A stretch of DNA of 64,000 bases from JACXVD01 sp020446665 (GTDB lineage: Bacteria > Pseudomonadota > Alphaproteobacteria > Sphingomonadales > Sphingomonadaceae): assembly GCA_041396905.1 (NCBI GenBank), contig JAWKXQ010000004.1:62001-126000 (forward strand). Direction: 5' to 3'. Numbering within the stretch: position 1 is the stretch's first letter; each line of letters starts with the position of its first letter. Below, piece by piece: positions 1 to 7,420 of the stretch. The notes beneath the pieces were generated by a model that did not search any database, was not told where the DNA came from, and worked only from the letters and a program-made list of their open reading frames with translations. The position numbers and the translations under genes were made by a program.

Positions 1-297
1 GTGGACAGATCACGGCATAAACCACGGGATGGAATGGCGGACAAGTTCGGGATGGAATTCCCTCCCCGATACCAGCCATTTCAAACAGGATTTGTGGACA
101 GGGCAGCAATGCCATCAACAGGGTGGGGATAATGGGGATAAGGATTCATTGACGCGGCCCCGTCAGGAGTCGCAAGCCAGCCGCCTCTGTTCAAGCCGGG
201 AGAAATCGGGCAGAGGCGCGCTGTCCCCGATATCCACAGGGCCAACAGACTCCTACATCCTTCTATAAATATACTTTTATTTAGTTTGGACTCTCCG
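1..297. other. candidate chromosomal replication origin (hemE-linked)
   Basis: This gene-free stretch precedes hemE. It contains DnaA-box-like 9-mers: TGGGGATAA twice in tandem at 124-132 and 133-141 (one mismatch each to TGTGGATAA), ATATCCACA at 230-238 (one mismatch to TTATCCACA), and a weaker TGTGGACAG at 93-101. Four GANTC sites lie at 143, 167, 248 and 289. An AT-rich run at about 262-288 could be the unwinding element. In Caulobacter the origin sits next to hemE, and here parAB with four parS-like sites follow within 10 kb. The origin may extend left of the window. The AT-rich run could instead be just the hemE promoter. Confidence 0.55.
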
Positions 298-1323
298 ATG
301 CCTGGTCTTCTCCTCGATACGCTGAACGGTAAAGCAAGCGAGCGCGTGCCCATGTGGCTCATGCGTCAGGCCGGGCGCTATTTGCCGGAATATCGGGAAT
401 TGCGGGCGCAGAAAGGCGGGTTTCTCGAACTGGCCTATGACAGCGAAGCAGCAGCGGAAGTGACCTTGCAACCGATCCGCCGGTTCGGTTTTGACGGGGC
501 GATCCTGTTTTCCGATATCCTCGTCATTCCGCACGCCATGGGGCAGGATTTGTGGTTCGAAGCGGGTGAGGGTCCAAGGCTGGCACCCAAGCTGCTGGAT
601 GGGCTGTTAGAAGGTCTCTCAGCGGCTCCTGAGAGGCTGGACCCGGTCTATGGGACTGTCCGCCTGTGTCGTGCTGCTCTGGGCCCGGAAACAACCATGC
701 TGGGCTTTGCCGGCTCCCCCTGGACTGTGGCGACCTATATGGTGGCCGGGCAAGGATCGAAAGATCATGCCGAAACGCGTGCTCTCGCCTATCGCGATCC
801 TGCGGCTTTCAGCGCTCTGATTGGCGCGATTGAACGCGCGACGATTGATTATCTCATTGGCCAGATCGACGCGGGTGTAGAAGCTGTGCAATTGTTTGAC
901 AGCTGGGCCGGTTCGCTGGCGCCGGATGAGTTCGCGCGTTGGGTGATTGCGCCCAATGCGCGGATCACCGCTGCCTTGCATGAAGCGCGCCCTGGCACGT
1001 CAGTTATTGGTTTCCCCAAGGGTTCCGGCGCGAAGTTGCCTGCCTATGCGCGCGAAACGGGCGTTGATGCGGTGGGCGTTGACGAAACAATCGACCCTGA
1101 ATGGGCGGCGCGGGAATTGCCTGTCGATCTGCCGGTGCAGGGTAATCTCGATCCCCTGCTGCTGCTGGCGGGCGGGGACAGGCTGGTTGAACGCACGCAA
1201 TTCATCCTGCGCGCCTTTGCCGGGCGGCCACATGTGTTCAATCTGGGCCACGGGATCGGGCAGCACACACCGATCGAGCATGTCGAGCGGCTGGTGGCCA
1301 CTGTGCGAGGCTGGCAGGGGTGA
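298..1323 (+). CDS. hemE: uroporphyrinogen decarboxylase HemE
   Basis: Cytosolic enzyme that removes four acetate carboxyls from uroporphyrinogen III to give coproporphyrinogen III in haem biosynthesis. The 341-residue product has the family N-terminal signature WLMRQAGRY at residues 20-28, with the substrate-binding arginines, then FSDILVIPHAMGQ with the catalytic aspartate, and a C-terminal FNLGHGI motif. Length is normal for the family. I chose ATG 298; a TTG at 286 would add four residues, and neither has a clear Shine-Dalgarno. The gene adjoins the origin-like region and is followed by hemJ, so two haem steps sit together; hemB is about 30 kb away. Confidence 0.95.
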   Translation: MPGLLLDTLNGKASERVPMWLMRQAGRYLPEYRELRAQKGGFLELAYDSEAAAEVTLQPIRRFGFDGAILFSDILVIPHAMGQDLWFEAGEGPRLAPKLLDGLLEGLSAAPERLDPVYGTVRLCRAALGPETTMLGFAGSPWTVATYMVAGQGSKDHAETRALAYRDPAAFSALIGAIERATIDYLIGQIDAGVEAVQLFDSWAGSLAPDEFARWVIAPNARITAALHEARPGTSVIGFPKGSGAKLPAYARETGVDAVGVDETIDPEWAARELPVDLPVQGNLDPLLLLAGGDRLVERTQFILRAFAGRPHVFNLGHGIGQHTPIEHVERLVATVRGWQG

Positions 1324-1372
1324 CTTTGCCCGATTGCCACCCTACATTCGGCCTATGCAGGACGCACTTTCC

Positions 1373-1798
1373 ATGACTTATTTCTGGCTCAAGGCCGGGC
1401 ATATCATCTTTGTGATCTTCTGGATGGCGGGGCTGTTCATGCTGCCGCGCTATTTCGTCTATCATCAGGAGGCTGAGCCGGGGTCGGAAGAAGAAGCGCG
1501 CTGGGTTGATCGCGAGCGCAAGCTGCAGAAGATCATCCTGCTGCCTTCGATCATCGTCGTATGGGTGCTGGGCCTGCTTCTCGCGTACCAGATCGGCGCT
1601 TTCACGCAGGGCTGGTTCCATTTGAAGCTGCTGCTGGTGCTGATGCTGTCGGCCTATCACGGCTATCTTGCTGCCTATGCCAAGAAGCTGGCGCGGGGTG
1701 TGCGGTCTCTCACTGGCAAACAATTGCGGCTGTTGAATGAAGTGCCCGGTCTGGCAGCGGCGCTGATCGTTGTGCTGGTGGTCGTCAAACCCTTCTGA
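1373..1798 (+). CDS. hemJ: protoporphyrinogen IX oxidase HemJ
   Basis: Small integral membrane protein of 141 residues that oxidises protoporphyrinogen IX to protoporphyrin IX in many alphaproteobacteria lacking HemG/HemY. The sequence shows about four hydrophobic segments, a histidine in the first (LKAGHIIFVI), and the PRYFVYH motif after it, which matches the HemJ (former UPF0093) family. An ATG at 1355 would add six residues; ATG 1373 is preferred because a CAGGA about ten bases upstream can serve as ribosome site. It lies 49 bases after hemE, which supports the haem assignment. Confidence 0.9.
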   Translation: MTYFWLKAGHIIFVIFWMAGLFMLPRYFVYHQEAEPGSEEEARWVDRERKLQKIILLPSIIVVWVLGLLLAYQIGAFTQGWFHLKLLLVLMLSAYHGYLAAYAKKLARGVRSLTGKQLRLLNEVPGLAAALIVVLVVVKPF

Positions 1799-1955
1799 GT
1801 CTCTCACCGGGTCACCACAATCCGAATTGACGCTGGCGCAGGGCAGGCGTAATGAGGCGCTGTTCCCGGCTGATGCTGCATGAGACATGCAGCAGGTCCG
1901 CTTTCTCCAAGCCCATAGACCCGCCGGCCATCCCGAATATCTGGAATACACAATT

Positions 1956-3221
<1,266 letters not shown>

Positions 3222-3233
3222 TCCGGCTGGGAG

Positions 3234-3267
3234 GCAGCCAGGTCAAGTCATTGACTTTGGCTGCTTC
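3234..3267 (+). terminator. hairpin downstream of rho
   Basis: GCAGCCA at 3234-3240 pairs with TGGCTGC at 3258-3264, and inside it GTCAA pairs with TTGAC around a GTCA loop. The hairpin starts 13 bases after the rho stop codon. Only a short T stretch follows, so termination efficiency is uncertain. Confidence 0.5.
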
Positions 3268-3317
3268 ATCGCCAGTTTGTGTGAGACTTTGGATTGGCAG
3301 TGTCAGGGGCAGGAACA

Positions 3318-3707
3318 GTGCGGCAACTGGTCTATATCAGTACGGCAGGCAATCTCGATGCGTCAGAGGTTGACCGCATCCTTGAGGTCTCGCGCAAAAA
3401 CAATGCTGAGGTCGGGATTTCCGGTTTCCTGCTGTTTAACGGACGTAATTTCCTGCAACTGGTGGAGGGTGAGGAGCAAGAACTCACGGCGCTCTATGCC
3501 CGGCTTGGCAGCGATCCACGCCATGACGGGATGGTTCGCCTGGCTGACGCGGAAATATTCGAGCGATCCTGTCCCGACTGGCAGATGCACCAATTGCGGC
3601 TGGCTGACGATGTCGCGCGGCGCCGGGAAGTGCTGATGCAGGAGCTACCGGAAAACCTTGCGTGGGATATCAGGCAGCTCGTGCTCAATTTTGCAGCGCT
3701 GAACTGA
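3318..3707 (+). CDS. short BLUF-domain blue-light photoreceptor
   Basis: A stand-alone FAD-binding BLUF protein of about 129 residues, the short type with no fused output domain. It begins RQLVYIS, with the flavin-contacting tyrosine at about residue 6, KNN with the asparagine at about 29, and NFLQLVEG with the glutamine at about 47. This Tyr/Asn/Gln set forms the light-switched hydrogen-bond network in AppA and YcgF. SDPRHDG follows, as in other BLUF domains. The start is GTG 3318, with AGGGG eight bases upstream; TTG 3294 or GTG 3300 are alternatives. It lies 22 bases before the ATPase gene, so the two may be co-transcribed. The output partner is unknown. Confidence 0.88.
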   Translation: MRQLVYISTAGNLDASEVDRILEVSRKNNAEVGISGFLLFNGRNFLQLVEGEEQELTALYARLGSDPRHDGMVRLADAEIFERSCPDWQMHQLRLADDVARRREVLMQELPENLAWDIRQLVLNFAALN

Positions 3708-3729
3708 ATTCACTTGCGGGAGCGCACCC

Positions 3730-4254
3730 ATCGCTATCCAGGCTGTCCTTACCGGAAGCCCCGGAGCGGGTAAGACCACATTGCTCGAAGCAGCGGGGAA
3801 GGCCGGTTTGCGGACTTCCCCGGAAGTGGCTCGGCAGCTCTTGCAGGCGCCGGGAGGGATGGATTTGCGGGCGCAGGATCCGCTCGGTTTTGCCGAGGCC
3901 ATGGCGGAAGCGCATAAGCGCGAATTTGAACGGCATGTGCATTTTCCCGGTCCAGTCTTGTTTGACCGGGGTCTGCCTGATGTCGTGGGCTTCCTTGAAG
4001 TCAGCGGGCTGCCCGTACCCGCAGCCATTGACCGGGCTTGCGGCGAGATCCGCTATGCGGGGCCTGTGCTGCGGGCACCCGCCTGGGCGGAAATCTATGT
4101 GCAGGATGCCGAGCGAACCCAGGACTGGCAGGAAGCGGTTGCGAGTGATGAAGCGGTAAGCGCGGCGTGGAAACGCTATGGCTATGATTTGACCGTGCTG
4201 CCCTTTGCTCCGGTTGATCGCAGGCTTGCTTCCCTGCTGGAATTGCTGGGTTAG
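3730..4254 (+). CDS. AAA_28-like P-loop ATPase with apparent non-standard AUC start
   Basis: Small P-loop NTPase resembling predicted ATPases of the AAA_28/NTPase type. The Walker A motif GSPGAGKTTLLEA is encoded at 3754-3792. The first conventional start in frame is TTG 3781, which would cut the P-loop off. Upstream of it, back to the in-frame TGA at 3700-3702, there is no ATG, GTG or TTG. ATC at 3730 has GGGAG seven bases before it and would give a 174-residue protein starting (M)AIQAVLTG, as the family usually starts. So either AUC initiates translation or one base differs from a true ATG. The stop codon TAG is supplied by the left end of the adjacent repeat element. Confidence 0.7.
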   Translation: MAIQAVLTGSPGAGKTTLLEAAGKAGLRTSPEVARQLLQAPGGMDLRAQDPLGFAEAMAEAHKREFERHVHFPGPVLFDRGLPDVVGFLEVSGLPVPAAIDRACGEIRYAGPVLRAPAWAEIYVQDAERTQDWQEAVASDEAVSAAWKRYGYDLTVLPFAPVDRRLASLLELLG

Positions 4255-4522
4255 AGCACTTTCCGACCATTCTGGATCATCGTGATTGTAGCAGGAAGCT
4301 TCTCGGCAAGGAGCCTTGCGCAGGTTGGGCTGGTTGCCCGCCCAAGCAAGGCGACGTCGTCCGAGGGGCTCCCTGCTGCAACCCCGCAGGGGCGGGCCCC
4401 TTTTGGCCGATTGCGGCGTCTCTTGTCGGTCACCATGCTACGGCATGGCTCCCTCCTCGATCATTGCACTCGGCCAAAATCGGCTCCGTCACGGTGACCC
4501 AGAATGGTCGGAAAGTGCTCTA
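4252..4522. mobile_element. MITE-like element with 33-bp terminal inverted repeats
   Basis: The left end 4252-4284 starts TAGAGCACTTTCCGACCATT and is repeated in reverse complement at 4490-4522, with two mismatches over 33 bases. Both ends carry TA, consistent with a TA target duplication as made by IS630/Tc1-mariner transposases. The inside is GC-rich and has no credible gene; short open frames on both strands (for example 4251-4436 minus) look repeat-borne. The element lies between two convergent genes, and its ends supply the TAG stop of both. It therefore fills the only gap of about 265 bases in this area. A transposase must be encoded elsewhere. Confidence 0.75.
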
Positions 4523-4936
4523 AGCCTTTGAAGGGTGGGCCTGGGCGGCCTGCAATTGCGCGGCCATCATTTTCCAGAGCTTGTTTACAGCCTTGAGAGG
4601 CCTCACCATCACCTTGAAATCCTTGATCATTCCGCCATCATCGAACTGGATGATATCCACGCCGTTGATGTGAACTCCGTCAATTTCTGCGGTGAATTCG
4701 AGCATCGCCTGATTCCCGTCCACGATCTCCCTTTGATAGGTGAACTGGCTGTCGGCAAAGACTTGCCCCGCAGCAGCAAGATAGGCGACGACCAGCGCTC
4801 TGCCTTGCTGGGGAGTGTGTACGACGGGGGAGTGAAAGGCGGCATCTTCAGCGATGATCGCGGCGAGCGCAGCGGGTGCATTGCCACCTTCCATGACCTT
4901 GTGCCATTTTTTGAGGCCGGTTTGGGCAGGATTCAT
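4520..4936 (-). CDS. SnoaL-like / NTF2-fold protein
   Basis: A 138-residue NTF2-like cone-fold protein of the SnoaL-like type. It shows a typical start (helix LKKWHKVMEGGNAPAALAAI), then AFHSPVVHTPQQG, and alternating strands such as TAEIDGVHINGVDIIQFDDG. Such proteins include isomerases, hydrolases and uncharacterised small-molecule binders, so no reaction can be assigned. It starts five bases after the stop of the dienelactone hydrolase gene and is probably translated from the same mRNA. Its C-terminus (HPSKA) and its TAG stop lie at the border of the MITE-like element, so the original C-terminus may have been different. Confidence 0.75.
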   Translation of the reverse strand: MNPAQTGLKKWHKVMEGGNAPAALAAIIAEDAAFHSPVVHTPQQGRALVVAYLAAAGQVFADSQFTYQREIVDGNQAMLEFTAEIDGVHINGVDIIQFDDGGMIKDFKVMVRPLKAVNKLWKMMAAQLQAAQAHPSKA

Positions 4937-4941
4937 GCTCT

Positions 4942-5640
4942 TCAGCCCAGATGCTGCTGGAAGAATGCAGCGGTTCGGCCATCTGCCAGGTTTGCGCCTT
5001 CGTCGTTGCGGCGGTCACCCTCGGTGGTGGCGAAGCCGTGATCAAGACCTTCATAATCGTGCAGGGTGCAATGCGGGTTGCTATCCAGCCCGTCATGCAT
5101 GGCCTTTTGCGCGTCGGGTCCGACGAAATGATCTGCGGTCGGGATATGCAGCATCAGCGGATTGGCGATAGAGTGCGATTCGCCGAGCATCTGGTCGATC
5201 ATCACGCCGTAATAGCCAACACTTGCATCAATGTCGGTGCGGGTCGCGGCCATATAGGCCATGCGTCCGCCCAGGCAGTATCCGACGAGGCCGACCTTGG
5301 CGACGCCCTGTTCTGATTTGAGCCAGCGGATCAGTGCTTCGATATCCTTCACCCCCAGATCGGGATCATAAGTGCCGAAATACCCAAAGGCTTCCTGTAG
5401 TTCCGCTTCCACATCGGGATTGAGCTCTACGCCCGGTGCAAAGCGCCAGAAGATATCCGGCGCGATAGCCAGGTAGCCCTTGCTGGCCCAGTCTTCGCAT
5501 TTGGCGCGAATACCGGGATTTACGCCAAAGATTTCCGGGATCACGATGATGGCAGCGACGGGCTGACCTTCAGGCCTGGCGAGATAGGCGGGGATCTGGC
5601 CATCGCCGTCAAATTCGGGGATCTGGACCATCTCGGACAT
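4942..5640 (-). CDS. dienelactone hydrolase family protein
   Basis: A cytosolic alpha/beta-hydrolase of 232 residues. The catalytic triad of the dienelactone hydrolase family is visible: Cys122 in GYCLGGR, Asp170 in TADHFVG and His201 in LDHGFA. The IIVIPEIFGVNPGIR segment near residue 31 is also typical. Family members open dienelactones in chloroaromatic degradation or cleave other esters; the true substrate is unknown. ATG at 5640 is preceded by AAAGGAG seven bases upstream, a strong ribosome site, so the longer open frame is not used. The SnoaL-like gene follows in the same operon. Confidence 0.88.
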   Translation of the reverse strand: MSEMVQIPEFDGDGQIPAYLARPEGQPVAAIIVIPEIFGVNPGIRAKCEDWASKGYLAIAPDIFWRFAPGVELNPDVEAELQEAFGYFGTYDPDLGVKDIEALIRWLKSEQGVAKVGLVGYCLGGRMAYMAATRTDIDASVGYYGVMIDQMLGESHSIANPLMLHIPTADHFVGPDAQKAMHDGLDSNPHCTLHDYEGLDHGFATTEGDRRNDEGANLADGRTAAFFQQHLG

Positions 5641-5760
5641 GAAATTTCTCCTTTGGCAGGCAATTCGGATTGGTCGGTTTGTGACAGCCATCTATCGGCA
5701 GGTAATGGACTTTGCCAAGGCCGTGTGACAGGCTGACAACATATCAACGGAGTTTACGCG

Positions 5761-6015
5761 ATGAAGGTCCAGATTGAAATTGATTGCACGCCGCAGGAAG
5801 CGCGCGAATTCATGGGCCTGCCCGATGTGGCCCAGGCCAATGATATGTATGTTGATGCCATGACCAAGGCGATGAAGGGCATGACCAATCCGGAGCAGTT
5901 GCAGGATTTTGCCAAGCAGCTGGCGCCAATGGGGCAATTTGGCCTGAAGATGTTCCAGAACTTTGTTGAAGGCGGTATGGCTGCGGGCAGTGGCGGGGCC
6001 AAGAAGAAAGGTTGA
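5761..6015 (+). CDS. DUF6489-family small protein
   Basis: An 84-residue protein with no signal or membrane segment. It starts MKVQIEIDCTPQEAREFMGL, which fits a strand-helix fold, is rich in methionine, and ends with a glycine/lysine tail (GGAKKKG). I recognise it as the DUF6489 type found in sphingomonads, from memory only. CGGAG lies about eight bases before the ATG. It sits 26 bases upstream of mnmE in the same orientation, so co-transcription with the tRNA-modification genes is likely. Function is unknown. Confidence 0.7.
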   Translation: MKVQIEIDCTPQEAREFMGLPDVAQANDMYVDAMTKAMKGMTNPEQLQDFAKQLAPMGQFGLKMFQNFVEGGMAAGSGGAKKKG

Positions 6016-6041
6016 TCCCTCCTGGCGGGGGGCATTCACGC

Positions 6042-7316
6042 ATGGATACGATCTTTGCCCTGTCGAGCGGGAAGCCGCCGGCGGCCATTGCGGTCGTCCG
6101 TCTGAGCGGCCCGCATGCGCGCGAGGCCCTCATGAGCCTTGCTGGCAGAGTGCCTGAACCAAAGCGTGTGTCACTCGTGAAACTGCGCGATAGGGAAGGG
6201 CTGGTTCTCGACCATGCGCTTGCCTTGTGGCTGCCGGGCCCGGGCACGGTCAGCGGCGAAGATATGGCGGAGCTGCACCTGCATGGGGGCAAGGCGGTCA
6301 TTGCTGCTGTGGAAGCAGCCTTGGCAGGTTCTCCTGGAATGCGCGCGGCGGAACCGGGTGAGTTCACCCGCCGCGCTTTTGCTAATGGGCGGATCGACCT
6401 TGCCGAAGCGGAAGGGCTGGCGGAATTGCTCTCAGCGGAAAGCGAGCTGCAGCGGCGGCTGGCGGTGGAGTTGGCAGGTGGTTCGCTGTCGGCGCAAGTT
6501 GGCACCTGGCTGGAGCAGGTGCTCTTGCTGTCTGCAGAACTCGAAGCGCAACTGGACTTCGGAGACGAAGATGACGTGGCAGGGCTGGATCCGGCATTCT
6601 TTGCCCGGATTGTGGCGCTGGCAGCGGAACTGCGCGACTGGCTGATCCGTCCACGGACGGAGCGATTGCGCGAAGGTTTTCGCCTTGTGATCGCCGGGCC
6701 GCCCAATGCGGGCAAGTCGACACTCTTCAATGCTCTGCTTGAGACTGAAGCGGCGATTACTTCTGCACAGGCGGGCACCACGCGCGATGTGCTGGAACGC
6801 AATGTGGCCTTTGATGGTGTGCCGTTCTCACTGGTTGATACGGCGGGCCTGCGCGGGGAGACAGAGGACGAAATTGAGCGGATCGGGATTGGGCGGGCGG
6901 AGGCGGAACTGGCCAGGGCTGACCTGGTGCTGTGGCTTGGACCGGAAGGTGAGGGGCCGGATGGGGCGTGGGAGATCGAGACCAAGCTTGATGACGCGGC
7001 TCATGCGGCAAAGCGCATGGCCGTGCATCGCGTTTCCGCGCTCACCGGGGAAGGTGTTGCGGAATTGAAGCGCGCGCTGGTGGTCCATGCGCAGGACGCT
7101 TTGCCCAAGCCGGGGGAGGGAGCCTTGAATGCCCGCCAGGCGCGCTTTGTTGGCGAAGCGGAGCGGGCGCTGGGATCGATCACTGCGGGGCTGGATCCAT
7201 TGCTGGTCGCTGAGAATTTGCGTGTAGCCAGAACCGGGTTCGATCGTCTCACTGGTCGGGCTTCGACAGAGGATATGCTCGACACGCTGTTTGGGCGGTT
7301 CTGTATCGGAAAATGA
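6042..7316 (+). CDS. mnmE: tRNA uridine-5-carboxymethylaminomethyl modification GTPase MnmE
   Basis: Acts with MnmG on uridine 34 of tRNAs. The 424-residue product has the N-terminal tetrahydrofolate-binding domain, a helical domain, and an inserted GTPase domain: G1 GPPNAGKS at about residues 218-225, G2 GTTRD, G3 DTAGL at about 266. It ends FCIGK, the C-terminal CxGK motif. The G4 motif, usually NKxD, reads TKLD at residues 314-317, an unusual N-to-T change at the guanine-specificity position. ATG 6042 follows a GGGGGG about nine bases upstream. mnmG follows after a 104-base gap that holds two parS-like sites. Confidence 0.95.
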   Translation: MDTIFALSSGKPPAAIAVVRLSGPHAREALMSLAGRVPEPKRVSLVKLRDREGLVLDHALALWLPGPGTVSGEDMAELHLHGGKAVIAAVEAALAGSPGMRAAEPGEFTRRAFANGRIDLAEAEGLAELLSAESELQRRLAVELAGGSLSAQVGTWLEQVLLLSAELEAQLDFGDEDDVAGLDPAFFARIVALAAELRDWLIRPRTERLREGFRLVIAGPPNAGKSTLFNALLETEAAITSAQAGTTRDVLERNVAFDGVPFSLVDTAGLRGETEDEIERIGIGRAEAELARADLVLWLGPEGEGPDGAWEIETKLDDAAHAAKRMAVHRVSALTGEGVAELKRALVVHAQDALPKPGEGALNARQARFVGEAERALGSITAGLDPLLVAENLRVARTGFDRLTGRASTEDMLDTLFGRFCIGK

Positions 7317-7332
7317 AGTTCCACGTGGAACA
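7317..7332. promoter_or_regulatory. parS: parS-like centromere site 1
   Basis: GTTCCACGTGGAAC at 7318-7331 is a perfect palindrome in the mnmE-mnmG gap. It matches the ParB-binding parS family core (GTT-C-ACGTG-AAC type). Three similar sites follow within 2.6 kb and parAB lie downstream. Confidence 0.85.
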
Positions 7333-7367
7333 TTGGGGGCTGACTCGTCCGGTCCGCAATTGGGAGC

Positions 7368-7381
7368 GTTCCACGTGAAAC
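7368..7381. promoter_or_regulatory. parS: parS-like centromere site 2
   Basis: GTTCCACGTGAAAC lies 50 bases after site 1, between mnmE and mnmG. It is the same palindrome with one asymmetric base, which is closer to the classical TTTCACGTGAAA half-site. Confidence 0.8.
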
Positions 7382-7420
7382 GGCTTTGACCGGGGGCTTG
7401 GCTGCGTATATCGGCGAGCC

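Noticed and set aside
4251..4497. short open frames inside the repeat element
   Set aside because: They lie within the inverted-repeat element, end in its terminal repeat and have no ribosome site or motif; they are probably repeat-borne and not translated.
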